This document shows positions 43,249 to 51,823 of a stretch of DNA of 64,000 bases, piece by piece; within the stretch, counting starts at the first letter, position 1; every line of letters begins with the position of its first letter. Origin of the DNA: Gammaproteobacteria bacterium (GTDB lineage: Bacteria > Pseudomonadota > Gammaproteobacteria > Steroidobacterales > Woeseiaceae). Position numbers and translations under genes: made by a program. The notes beneath the pieces were generated by a model. The model made no database searches and was not told the origin of the DNA. It saw nothing but the letters and a program-made list of their open reading frames with translations. The stretch spans positions 1 through 64,000 of the forward strand of contig JAOTYE010000004.1 of NCBI GenBank assembly GCA_029862045.1, read 5' to 3'.

Positions 43249-43283
43249 TGGCGCAAGGACGCGCCATGGGCTGCTTTTCTTGT
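43249..43283 (+). terminator. possible intrinsic terminator after the spondin pair
   Basis: TGGCGC at 43249-43254 pairs with GCGCCA at 43261-43266 (loop AAGGAC), followed after a short G-rich stretch by CTTTTCTT. The T-tract is displaced by several bases, so termination may be partial. It separates the spondin genes from the two-component pair. Confidence 0.4.
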
Positions 43284-43367
43284 GATAATTCCGTGAAGAT
43301 TCCGGTCTACTATCCTCAGACCCTTGGAAAAAATGAAAAGGGCATGAGCAATTTGAGGGTAGTTCCA

Positions 43368-44108
43368 ATGAGCAAGCGCCGAATCCTGCTGGTTGAGGAC
43401 GAACAAGACATCGCACAACTTGTGAGTCTGCATCTGAGCGACCTTTGCGACGAAGTCGTTGTTGCCAGTGATGGACATGAGGGCATGCGTCTTGCTTCCA
43501 CTGAGACCTGGGCGCTGGTTATTCTCGATATTCGGCTCCCGGGACCCGACGGCCTGGAGATTTGCCGAATGATTCGGCGTAACCGCCCCTACCAGCCCGT
43601 ATTGATGCTCACCTCGATGTCATCCGAACTTGATCGTGTTCTTGGGCTCGAGACCGGTGCCGATGATTACCTGACCAAACCCTTTAGCGTGTTAGAGCTT
43701 GTCGCGCGTGTTCGCGCAATATTTCGACGCATCGAAAATATGCAGCAGATTTCGTCGACTGATCGAGGTGACCGGGAAAAAGTCTGTTGCGGCAACATGA
43801 CAATTGACCCAACGCGGCGGGAAGTTATGCTCGACGGACGGGCGGTCGAATTGACGGCGCGCGAGTTTGACTTGTTGGAATATTTTGCACGTCATCCCGG
43901 GCGCGTATTTCGCCGCGCCGACCTTCTGGACAAGGTATGGGGATACGGTCACGAAGGTTACGAACACACCGTGAACTCGCATATCAACCGGCTGCGCGCC
44001 AAGATCGAAGAGGACCCTTCAAAACCCGAGATGATCGTAACCGTATGGGGCGTAGGCTATAAGTTCGCCGCCGGTGATGAGGCGGCGCCGATGGTGGCAC
44101 AGCAATGA
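43368..44108 (+). CDS. OmpR/PhoB-family response regulator
   Basis: The protein (246 residues from ATG 43368) has a receiver domain at 1-118, with acidic residues Glu10/Asp11, phosphoacceptor Asp54 in VVILDIRLPG, and Lys104 in LTKPF. A winged-helix DNA-binding domain follows (about 140-235, ending VTVWGVGYKF). GAGG 9 bases upstream supports ATG 43368; an earlier ATG at 43344 has poor spacing. The stop overlaps the sensor kinase start by ATGA. The location after the efflux operon and spondin genes makes control of these genes possible, but there is no direct evidence. Confidence 0.92.
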   Translation: MSKRRILLVEDEQDIAQLVSLHLSDLCDEVVVASDGHEGMRLASTETWALVILDIRLPGPDGLEICRMIRRNRPYQPVLMLTSMSSELDRVLGLETGADDYLTKPFSVLELVARVRAIFRRIENMQQISSTDRGDREKVCCGNMTIDPTRREVMLDGRAVELTAREFDLLEYFARHPGRVFRRADLLDKVWGYGHEGYEHTVNSHINRLRAKIEEDPSKPEMIVTVWGVGYKFAAGDEAAPMVAQQ

Positions 44109-45580
44109 ACACATTGTTCGCCAAACTCTCGCTTGCGCTACTCGTAATTGTTGGGCTGATGGGTTCTGCTTTCTTTGTTGTCGAGCGTATTAATACGCGC
44201 GCTTACTACGAAGAACTGACACAAAGCCTCAATGCACCCATCGCGATGTATGTGACAGGTCAACGGGATCTGATCACCGGCGGTAAGCCTGATCTCGACA
44301 GCCTTCGTGACCTGGCTGCCCACGCGATGGTTATTAATCCCACGGCCGAAATTTACCTGCTCGATATTAACGGCAATATTCTCGGCCATGGTCTTCCCGA
44401 GGAGACGGTTCTGCACCAGAGTGTTGACCTCGCGCCGGTCAGGGCGCTCATCGACGGCTCAGCTCGAATTCCTCTGCAGGGCGATGATCCGCGCAGCGAC
44501 TCAAGCCGCAAGGTTTTTTCCGCAGCCGAAGTAACAACCGACGGTGAGCTCGAAGGTTACCTCTATGTGATCCTGGGCGGGCAAACCTATGAGGCGCTCG
44601 CCAACGATATCGGCAGTTCCTATATCGGCAAGGTCAGCGCCCTTGCCGCAGTTGTGATTGTCCTGGCAGCCGCAGTCATCGGACTACTGGTATTCGGCTT
44701 GTTGACACGCCGTCTCAAGAATCTGAGTCACGAAATGCGCCGCGTCAGCGGTTCTGGATTCGAACTGGCACCAGCCGTTGGAGATTTGCCGGTAGCGGGG
44801 GATGAAATTGATGAGTTGTCGCGTTCCTTTGCCACGATGTCGGCCCGGATCAAGGAACAGATTGAACAACTTCAGGAAAACGACCGTTTGCGCCGCGAAT
44901 TGGTATCTAATATTTCACACGATTTGCGTACGCCGCTATCGGCAATGCTGGGGTATCTGGAAACACTGATCATCAAGGGTGATTCACTGTCAGACGACGA
45001 GCGCACACAGTATCTCAAAGTGGCGCGGCGGCACACCGTACGTCTTGGCACCTTGATTGGGGACCTGTTCGAGCTATCCAAACTTGATGCAGCGAGTGTT
45101 ACGCCAAATCTGGAGGCTTTTTCGTTGCAGGAACTGGTGCAGGATATCGCACAGGAATTTCAGTTCGATTCCGAGGCCAAGGGCATCAAACTTGCAGTCG
45201 ATCTCGATGCTGATTCTGCGTTCACTATAGGTGACATCGGTCTGATTCAGCGCGTGCTTGAAAATCTGGTTCGCAACGCGATTCGTTTCACGCCCAATGG
45301 TGGTGAAGTAACAATCTCCACCGCTGAGCGGGTGGAGTCTGTCGCAGTCGCTGTATCGGATACCGGCCCCGGAATTCCGGATGAAGATCTGCCGCGGATA
45401 TTCGACCGCTTCTATCGTGCTGTAGAGGGAGAAGAGGCGCGCTCCGACTCATCGGGCCTGGGGCTTGCCATCGTCAAGCGAATTCTCGACTTGCACGACA
45501 GCCGCATCACAGTGACAAGCAAGGTAAATGCAGGCACGAAATTCGAGTTTGAATTGCCCTTGTATGAGCGTGCCGCGTAA
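44105..45580 (+). CDS. sensor histidine kinase
   Basis: This 491-residue kinase has a TM helix (about 5-26), a periplasmic sensor region (about 27-177) and a second TM helix (178-200). A HAMP domain follows (about 201-253), then the dimerisation/phosphoacceptor helix with His272 (NISHDLRTPLSAML). The ATPase has the N box (LENLVRNAIRFTP), G1 (DTGPGIPDED) and G2 (SSGLGLAIVKRI). It phosphorylates the response regulator encoded upstream with a 4-base overlap. The sensor domain has no recognisable metal-binding motif, so the signal is unknown. Confidence 0.93.
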   Translation: MNTLFAKLSLALLVIVGLMGSAFFVVERINTRAYYEELTQSLNAPIAMYVTGQRDLITGGKPDLDSLRDLAAHAMVINPTAEIYLLDINGNILGHGLPEETVLHQSVDLAPVRALIDGSARIPLQGDDPRSDSSRKVFSAAEVTTDGELEGYLYVILGGQTYEALANDIGSSYIGKVSALAAVVIVLAAAVIGLLVFGLLTRRLKNLSHEMRRVSGSGFELAPAVGDLPVAGDEIDELSRSFATMSARIKEQIEQLQENDRLRRELVSNISHDLRTPLSAMLGYLETLIIKGDSLSDDERTQYLKVARRHTVRLGTLIGDLFELSKLDAASVTPNLEAFSLQELVQDIAQEFQFDSEAKGIKLAVDLDADSAFTIGDIGLIQRVLENLVRNAIRFTPNGGEVTISTAERVESVAVAVSDTGPGIPDEDLPRIFDRFYRAVEGEEARSDSSGLGLAIVKRILDLHDSRITVTSKVNAGTKFEFELPLYERAA

Positions 45581-45690
45581 GCAATCCGTGATGATCAGGT
45601 TTTGGCTGGTCGGCCGGGTTGCCGTGTTTGGGCCGGTGCGACGAGCACCTGTAAGAAGAGACTAAGAGCGACCACTTATCGCAAATATTG

Positions 45691-46482
45691 ATGCAGACTT
45701 ATCTAACCGCACTCTACGCAATCCTGGCCGTCGGCTTCTTCGCCTGGTTGCTCAGCGTTGTCAAACGGAACGTCAGTTTTGTCGATAGCCTCTGGTCGCT
45801 GTTCTTCTTGATCGCGACTGGTGTGTTCGCTTTTTCCGCGCATCCGCTCGGCGCGCGAGGCCTGCTCGTGGTGACACTTGTGACCTGCTGGGCGCTGCGC
45901 TTGTCGATCTACATCACCGCACGAAACTGGGGCGAAGCCGAAGACTATCGATACCAGGCCATCCGGACGAAAAACGAGCCCGGCTTTGCATTCAAGAGCC
46001 TTTATATAGTGTTCGGCCTGCAGGGCTTGTTGGCCTGGCTAATAGCGCTGCCGCTGCTTCCGGCGGTCACAGAAGCGACCGGCCTCGGGCTCTTCGATGC
46101 CATTGCGATATTGTTATGGACTGTTGGCTTTATTTTTGAGGCAGGCGGCGACTACCAGCTCTTACAATTCAGGAAGAATCCCGATAACAGAGGCCAGGTT
46201 CTGAACACAGGTCTCTGGCGTCTGACACGGCATCCAAATTATTTTGGAGACTTCTGTGTCTGGTGGGCGTACTACCTGTTCGCGCTATCGGCAGGGGGAT
46301 GGTGGAGTCTCGCTTCACCAATCCTGATGTCATTCCTATTGCTAAGAATATCAGGTGTCGTGATGCTCGAAAAAACAATTACTCAAAGGCGCCCCGAGTA
46401 CGCTGAATACATCAGACGCACCAACGCATTCTTTCCAGGGCCGAAGCGCAATGCGCGTGACGCTAACGAGGCGAAGTCATGA
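45691..46482 (+). CDS. DUF1295 / steroid 5-alpha-reductase-like membrane protein
   Basis: The protein (263 residues) has about seven membrane helices. The C-terminal block (NTGLWRLTRHPNYFGDFCVWWAYY, then LLRISGVVMLEKTI and RRPEYAEYIRRTNAFFP) is diagnostic of DUF1295, a relative of steroid 5-alpha reductases and isoprenylcysteine methyltransferases in which this region binds the nucleotide cofactor. The substrate is not known for bacterial members. TTG 45688 directly precedes ATG 45691; I use the ATG. The promoter is presumably in the 110-bp gap after the kinase gene. Confidence 0.85.
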   Translation: MQTYLTALYAILAVGFFAWLLSVVKRNVSFVDSLWSLFFLIATGVFAFSAHPLGARGLLVVTLVTCWALRLSIYITARNWGEAEDYRYQAIRTKNEPGFAFKSLYIVFGLQGLLAWLIALPLLPAVTEATGLGLFDAIAILLWTVGFIFEAGGDYQLLQFRKNPDNRGQVLNTGLWRLTRHPNYFGDFCVWWAYYLFALSAGGWWSLASPILMSFLLLRISGVVMLEKTITQRRPEYAEYIRRTNAFFPGPKRNARDANEAKS

Positions 46483-46600
46483 GACGTCGATTTATCAACG
46501 TGCTACCGATTGCCTGCCCGACAGCATTCAGTACTAAAGCCTGTCCGCCCCGCAAGCGAAGCGGTAAACTGGATCACCTTTCCAATGCCGGAGATCGGTC

Positions 46601-47485
46601 ATTAAATCCAGACTTTATGCATTCGCGGCACAAGGCGGCGCAGGCGCCGTCGCTGGCCGCGACTATGCGGTTGTGGAAAAGCAACTGCATGAGCTGACCG
46701 CTGAATGTGAGTCCCGGCTCAAAGCCGGCGCTGACGCACTCGACGTCGTCGAGCACGCCGTCGCGGAAATGGAGCGCAGCGGTTTGTACGTTGCCGGCCG
46801 CGGTTCGGCACCCAACACCGCCGGTTACGTCGAACTGGACGCGTCGATTATGGATGGGCCGACCAGGAATGCAGGCGCCGTCGCTGCAATCACCGGAGTC
46901 GTCAATCCGGTCAGTGTTGCCAGACGCGTGATGCAGGAAACGTCACACGTCCTGTTGGCGGGAAAAGGTGCGTTGGCCTTTGCGCGAGAACAGGGCTGCG
47001 AGGAAGTTGCTGATCCGGATTCGTACTACGTGCTGCCCGTTGGCGTGTATGAAGATGAAATCTACGAACAGAAACACGGCACGGTCGGAGCGGTCGCTCT
47101 CGATCAATCGGGCGGCATGGCCGCCGCCACGTCGACAGGTGGAACTTTCGGCAAACTTGAAGGCCGTATTGGCGACACACCACTGATTGGCGCAGGCACC
47201 TGGGCCGACGAGGATATCGCGATTTCATGCACCGGAATGGGCGAGGACATTATTCGCGCCGGCGGTGTGGTAACGATTGCCTACATGATCAAGGCTGGTG
47301 CGACGCCGGCTGCTGCAATCGACCAAATGCTCGCCGAGGTGAAGAAACTCGGCGGCGACGGCGGCGTCATCGTCGTGACGAAGGATGGCGAGATCGTGAT
47401 GACGTATAACTCCGCAGGCATGAAGCGTGCGTCTGTGAGCTCACGTCAAGCGCCTGTCGTCGCGACATTTGCTGATCTGGAATAA
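46601..47485 (+). CDS. isoaspartyl peptidase / L-asparaginase (Ntn-hydrolase), probable ATT start
   Basis: The product has about 294 residues. The precursor cleaves itself before the catalytic Thr in HGTVGAVA (residue 161 from the proposed start), giving two chains that hydrolyse isoaspartyl dipeptides or asparagine. SAPNTAGYVELDASIMDG and GAGTWADEDIAISCTGMGE are family motifs. The family's first strand, normally ending HGGAG, is present as AAQGGAGAVAGRDY, encoded upstream of the only GTG (46673). The frame is open back to 46568 and its sole plausible initiator is ATT 46601, preceded by GGAG with 7-base spacing. GTG 46673 would drop the first strand. The usual His of HGGAG is Gln here. Confidence 0.8.
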   Translation: MKSRLYAFAAQGGAGAVAGRDYAVVEKQLHELTAECESRLKAGADALDVVEHAVAEMERSGLYVAGRGSAPNTAGYVELDASIMDGPTRNAGAVAAITGVVNPVSVARRVMQETSHVLLAGKGALAFAREQGCEEVADPDSYYVLPVGVYEDEIYEQKHGTVGAVALDQSGGMAAATSTGGTFGKLEGRIGDTPLIGAGTWADEDIAISCTGMGEDIIRAGGVVTIAYMIKAGATPAAAIDQMLAEVKKLGGDGGVIVVTKDGEIVMTYNSAGMKRASVSSRQAPVVATFADLE

Positions 47486-47544
47486 CGGCCACACCGGTGG
47501 CCGGTGCGGCCGCTGCGCAGATTAGCGATCGATCTTTCGTACTG

Positions 47545-47928
47545 TTACTTGGTGGCTTCTATTTTCCACAGACGGTTTTCGCTGCACTCGGAGACGTCTT
47601 TAAACAGGTCGTCGAGTTCGCTTCCTTCGTCACTGTCCAGTGCGTCCTTTGCGGCTGCCCAGGTCGCCAGGTCGGGGTAGCTGTCAACGAAAATGAAGAC
47701 CTCGGTATTGCCGACTACGGCCGTACCAACACTGCTCGTGACTCCGCCGCCTTCGACATGCGCATTGATCCATTCGAGCCACTTGCTGTTGGTAGCCTGT
47801 ACATCTTCAATTTTCTTGCCTTCTTTGACCTCGCAAGTCCACGTCTCGGCGATATGGTCGGCTGCGGCAATACCGCCCAGGCAAAGGCAAGCGATGGCGA
47901 CAAAGGCGCCGGGGATAAACTTCTTCAT
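47545..47928 (-). CDS. small exported protein of unknown function
   Basis: The 127-residue protein has a signal peptide (MKKFIPGAFVAIACLCLGG, mature from about ADHIAE). The mature region contains WTCEVKEG, KWLEWINAHVEGG, VFIFVDSYPDLATWAAAK and a late DVSECSEN, so two cysteines may form a disulphide. It resembles dimeric alpha-beta barrel-like periplasmic proteins seen in marine bacteria, but I cannot name the family. AGGAG 6 bases before ATG 47928 fixes the start; the in-frame extension upstream is not protein-like. It is convergent with the asparaginase gene. Confidence 0.75.
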   Translation of the reverse strand: MKKFIPGAFVAIACLCLGGIAAADHIAETWTCEVKEGKKIEDVQATNSKWLEWINAHVEGGGVTSSVGTAVVGNTEVFIFVDSYPDLATWAAAKDALDSDEGSELDDLFKDVSECSENRLWKIEATK

Positions 47929-48024
47929 GGTGATCTCCTGAATTATTATTTTGCTTAGTGCAGGGACAGCGTAGTGCGGATCAGTCAATTGCGCCTGCGC
48001 GAGGGACGTTACTATACACAGGTC

Positions 48025-49650
48025 CTAGAAAATCAGGCCGTTCTTCTCGTCGCTTGCGTTTGCTTCGGAATCGCGATCCGATGGGCTGCCTCTTCCGCCG
48101 CCGCCAGCCGTTTCGAGGATCATGGATTCGCCGGCCGGTATGATCTCGCGGCCCATGCCCTTGAGTTTCCCGCCACTCTTTATATAAACACGCGCCGGCG
48201 CGCCCGGCCCGCCGCCGTCCCGGCCGCGCGGCGGGTGATCGATGCGATCGAACATCTTCGACACAGCGAATGCTTCACCGCTAGCGTGTGCGAACTCCAT
48301 GATCTGGCCGAGGCCACCGCGGTACTCCCCGTTGCCGCCGGAGCCCGGCCGATATTCCTTGCACCACATGATCAATGGTGCAGCGTTTTCGGTGATCTCA
48401 ACCGGCGTGCTGCGCACGCCTGAGGGAAACGCCGTGCAGGATAAGCCGTCTTTGCCTGGCCTCGCGCCGGTGCCGCCCGCATAGAATGCATTCATGACGA
48501 ATGCTTCGCTGTCGCTTCCGGGGATGACGCCGCGCCCGCCGAGAAACACGGGTCCAAACAAGCACGCCGCACCTTCGACAGGCACTTTGCCGTCGAGGGG
48601 CTCCTCGAGGCAGCCGAGTACGACGTCGGGCAGCAGCTGGCCGATCGCGTGGCGCGCGGACACTGCCGCTGGCCGCGATGCATTGAGTATCGAGCCTTCC
48701 GGTGCTGTGACCCGGACAACGCCAAGCGAACCGGCGTTATTGGGTATGTCGTTGCCGATGACGCAACGCGCACCGAATGATGCGTAGGCTTGTGTGTACG
48801 TTAGTGGCACGTTGATGCCGTGAGCGGATGTTTGCGACGTGCCGTCGAAGTCAATGTCGATGCCGTCATCAGCAATCGTCAGCGCGCAGACGAGGTCGAC
48901 CGGCTCGTCGTAACCGTCGATCTGCATCGTGTAACGCCATTGACCCTGCGGTAGTTTGCGAATCTCCTCGAGCATCGCATCGCGCGAGTTGTTGATGATC
49001 ATGCGGCCGACTTCATCGAGGCTGTCCAGTCCGAATTCGTCGAGCATTTCGAGCAGGGAGTCAGTTCCCGCTTTGTTACACGCAGTCAGTGAATAGAGGT
49101 CGCCTGCGGCAGCAATCGGGTCGCGAACGTTGGCGCGCAGTATCTCGAGTAAAGTCCTGTTGAGTTCGCCCGCGCGGAACAGATAAGCGATCGGCAGATT
49201 GATGCCTTCTTCGTAAACCTGACGGCCGTCGGGCCCGAAACCGAGACCGCCAACATCGGCGATGTGTGAAGTTGCGGCAAACAATGCGACAGCTTTTTCG
49301 TTGTAAAAGACCGGCGTGACAACCGTGAAGTCGTTGAGGTGCCCCGTGCCGTGCCAGGGATCGTTCGTCAGCAGCACATCGCCGGGTTCGAGTGTCGCAA
49401 GCGGATATTTGCCGAGAAAGAAACCAACACTCGCAGCCATCGCGTTGACGTGTCCCGGCGTGCCGGTTACGGCTTGCGCAAGCATGCGACCCTTGGTGTC
49501 GAAGACGCCCGACGACAGATCGCCGGCCTCGCGCACTGTTGTCGAAAACGCCGTGCGAATCAGCGTCTGTGCCTGTTCCTCGACGATGGCGAGCAAGCGG
49601 TCCCACATGATCTGCATGCGCAGTTTGTTGAGCGCACCCAAGTCACTCAT
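48025..49650 (-). CDS. hyuB: hydantoinase/oxoprolinase subunit B (HyuB)
   Basis: The protein (541 residues) is a full-length hydantoinase B/oxoprolinase-type subunit: an early MLAQAVTGTPGHVNAMA, then LTNDPWHGTGHLND, GFGPDGRQVYEEGINLP, and the Gly-rich C-terminus ETAGGGGRGSP. With subunit A it hydrolyses cyclic amides (hydantoins, 5-oxoproline or related imides) using ATP. ATG 49650 is preferred: GGGGAG is 6 bases upstream, whereas the ATG at 49656 touches it. It overlaps the end of hyuA by 8 bases, so it is translationally coupled. The substrate cannot be told from sequence. Confidence 0.92.
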   Translation of the reverse strand: MSDLGALNKLRMQIMWDRLLAIVEEQAQTLIRTAFSTTVREAGDLSSGVFDTKGRMLAQAVTGTPGHVNAMAASVGFFLGKYPLATLEPGDVLLTNDPWHGTGHLNDFTVVTPVFYNEKAVALFAATSHIADVGGLGFGPDGRQVYEEGINLPIAYLFRAGELNRTLLEILRANVRDPIAAAGDLYSLTACNKAGTDSLLEMLDEFGLDSLDEVGRMIINNSRDAMLEEIRKLPQGQWRYTMQIDGYDEPVDLVCALTIADDGIDIDFDGTSQTSAHGINVPLTYTQAYASFGARCVIGNDIPNNAGSLGVVRVTAPEGSILNASRPAAVSARHAIGQLLPDVVLGCLEEPLDGKVPVEGAACLFGPVFLGGRGVIPGSDSEAFVMNAFYAGGTGARPGKDGLSCTAFPSGVRSTPVEITENAAPLIMWCKEYRPGSGGNGEYRGGLGQIMEFAHASGEAFAVSKMFDRIDHPPRGRDGGGPGAPARVYIKSGGKLKGMGREIIPAGESMILETAGGGGRGSPSDRDSEANASDEKNGLIF

Positions 49651-51745
49651 CGTCATCTCCCCGCCGCGTCAAAACGATGTAGCCACGCGCGTCGATCGTT
49701 GCATCGTAGCTCGAGGTGACGACGGTCGTCGTCTGATCTTCGGTGATCAGTGCGGGACCCGATATGCGATCACCGGGCGCCAGCTGATCGCGCAGGAACA
49801 CGTGCGCATCGGTACGCCCGGCCATGGCCGGATCGAAGCACGACTGCCGTCCCACCGGTTCCGGTGAGCGACTCGCAGACACGGCGGGTGGCGCCGCGGG
49901 CGCGGCGGGCGCCGGCGCGCTGATCGTTAGTGTCCAACTCAACGCCTCGACATCGATGCCGTCAATCGTACGGCCATAAAGTTGCGTGTACGCCGCCTCG
50001 AAAGCCTGCTGGAAGACGGCCGCGTGGCCGGCATCGTATTTTTCGACGGGCAGGTTGACGGCGATCTCATGACCCTGCCCGACGTAGCGCATGTAGGCCT
50101 GCCGAGTCTCGATCAGATCGGGCGCGCTGCTGCCCTGTTTTACGACCGCAAGGGCCTCTTGAAACATGTCGTGCATCAGCCCATTAATAAGATCGGGTTG
50201 CAGGGACGACAATGTCTGCCGGCGACTGCGCACGACTTCGTAGGCAACCGGTGCGAGCAAAAACCCGATAGCCGAGCCGACGCCAGCCTCGGTTGGTACG
50301 ACGATGCGCCGGATGCCCAGTTTTTGACCGAGTCGTGCGGCATGCAGAGGTGCCGCCCCACCGAACGCAACCATATCCCGCTGTCCGAGATCCATACCGA
50401 ATTCGGCTGCGTGTGCGCGAGCGGCGGCAGTCATGTTCTCGTCAACCACTTCGCTGATGCCGAAAGCGCCGAGATCGAGATCAAGATTCATGCCCCTGCA
50501 GATGTCATTTTCGATTGCCGTGATCGAAGCGTCGCTGTCCAGCTGCAGCGCACCGCCAGCAAATGTCTCGGCGTAAACCCGGCCGAGATGCACATCGGCA
50601 TCGGTTACGGTTGCCCGGGTACCGCCGCGACCGTACGCTGCCGGGCCGGGTTCGGAACCTGCGCTCTCGGGGCCGACCTGGATGCGTCCCAGCTTGTCGA
50701 TATGTGCGACTGACCCGCCACCCGCACCGATTTCGACCATTTCAATCACAGGAATGCGCACCGGCAAGCCGCTGCCTTTCTTGAAGCGATAGACGCGATC
50801 AACTTCGAAGCTCCGCGATGTCAGTGGCTCGTAGTTGTCGAGCAAGCAGAGTTTCGCGGTCGTGCCACCCATATCAAAGGACAGCAGCCGCTCGAGTTCC
50901 GTCTCGCGTGCCACCTGCTGCGCCAGGATCGCGCCGCCCGCCGGCCCGGACTCGACCAGTCGAATCGGAAACCGCGTTGCAGTGTCGAGAGTGGTCAGGC
51001 CACCACCGGATGTCATGAGCAAGAACGGGCAGGCGTAGCCGCGTTCGCCCAGCTCGCGCGCGAGACGCTCAAGGTAGCGCGCCATGAGCGGCCGTACGTA
51101 AGCGTTGGCGCAGGCCGTCGACATGCGCTCGAACTCACGAATCTCGGGGCACACCTCCGAAGCAAGCGTGAGCGACAGATCGGGACGCGCCGCGAGCAAA
51201 ATTTCGGCTGTACGCTCCTCGTGGTCGGCATTGACGAACGCGTGCAGGTAGCCAATCGCGACGCTTTCGACCTCGTGCTCATCGAGAATTGGCAACGTGG
51301 CCTCGATCGACAGTTCGTCGAGCGCAATCAAAACGTTGCCATCACGATCCATGCGCTCGCGGATCGGCAGTCTGAGATAGCGTGGCACTAGTGGTCGCGG
51401 CCGATCGATGTCGATGTCGTACTGCTCGAAGCGGTCTTCGTGCGCCATCTCGAGCGCATCGCGATGCCCCTCGGTCGTCAGCAATGCTGTTGTCGCGCCG
51501 CTCCGCTCGATTAGCGCATTGGTCGCAAGCGTCGTGCCGTGAATGATCAGGCCGACGTCATTGGCAGCCAGGCCGGCCCGCTGCATGACCTCGTCTATGC
51601 CGCGCAATACCGCCTCGCCTGGGTGTGCCTGCGTTGTCAGCAGTTTCGTCGTTACCCGCGAGCCATCGGCGCGCTCGAGTACGACGTCGGTAAACGTGCC
51701 GCCAATATCGACCGCAAGTCGTGCCAGTTTGGGTGGATCAGCCAT
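49643..51745 (-). CDS. hyuA: hydantoinase/oxoprolinase subunit A (HyuA)
   Basis: The protein (700 residues) has the N-terminal ATP-binding motif RLAVDIGGTFTDVVL and the conserved GTTLATNALIERSGATTALLTTEGHRD region of the hydantoinase A N-terminal domain. The core follows with GGGLTTLDTATRFPIRLVESGPAGGA and SFDMGGTTAKLCLL, an actin-like ATPase signature. Together with HyuB it forms an ATP-dependent cyclic-amidase. ATG 51745 gives the family N-terminus (MADPPKLARLAVD); no strong ribosome-binding site is seen. It is divergent from the FAD oxidase gene, with a 78-bp gap. Confidence 0.93.
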   Translation of the reverse strand: MADPPKLARLAVDIGGTFTDVVLERADGSRVTTKLLTTQAHPGEAVLRGIDEVMQRAGLAANDVGLIIHGTTLATNALIERSGATTALLTTEGHRDALEMAHEDRFEQYDIDIDRPRPLVPRYLRLPIRERMDRDGNVLIALDELSIEATLPILDEHEVESVAIGYLHAFVNADHEERTAEILLAARPDLSLTLASEVCPEIREFERMSTACANAYVRPLMARYLERLARELGERGYACPFLLMTSGGGLTTLDTATRFPIRLVESGPAGGAILAQQVARETELERLLSFDMGGTTAKLCLLDNYEPLTSRSFEVDRVYRFKKGSGLPVRIPVIEMVEIGAGGGSVAHIDKLGRIQVGPESAGSEPGPAAYGRGGTRATVTDADVHLGRVYAETFAGGALQLDSDASITAIENDICRGMNLDLDLGAFGISEVVDENMTAAARAHAAEFGMDLGQRDMVAFGGAAPLHAARLGQKLGIRRIVVPTEAGVGSAIGFLLAPVAYEVVRSRRQTLSSLQPDLINGLMHDMFQEALAVVKQGSSAPDLIETRQAYMRYVGQGHEIAVNLPVEKYDAGHAAVFQQAFEAAYTQLYGRTIDGIDVEALSWTLTISAPAPAAPAAPPAVSASRSPEPVGRQSCFDPAMAGRTDAHVFLRDQLAPGDRISGPALITEDQTTTVVTSSYDATIDARGYIVLTRRGDDDE

Positions 51746-51823
51746 CAGGCCATCAATTCTAATCGAGCGCCGCGCATGGCACACTGCCTAACGACCTATT
51801 GCGGAGTACGGACAAGGCAGCTC

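Noticed and set aside
46479..46697. 72-codon frame overlapping the DUF1295 stop (ATGA)
   Set aside because: The sequence is not protein-like and it overlaps the in-frame N-terminal coding of the asparaginase; the overlap looks accidental.
47487..47502. GGCCAC/GTGGCC hairpin after the asparaginase gene as terminator
   Set aside because: Six base pairs without any T-tract on either strand; could be chance in GC-rich DNA.
51539..51823. Longer N-terminus for the FAD-linked oxidase
   Set aside because: It would lie antisense to hyuA and does not match the family N-terminus; GTG 51824 has a better ribosome-binding site.
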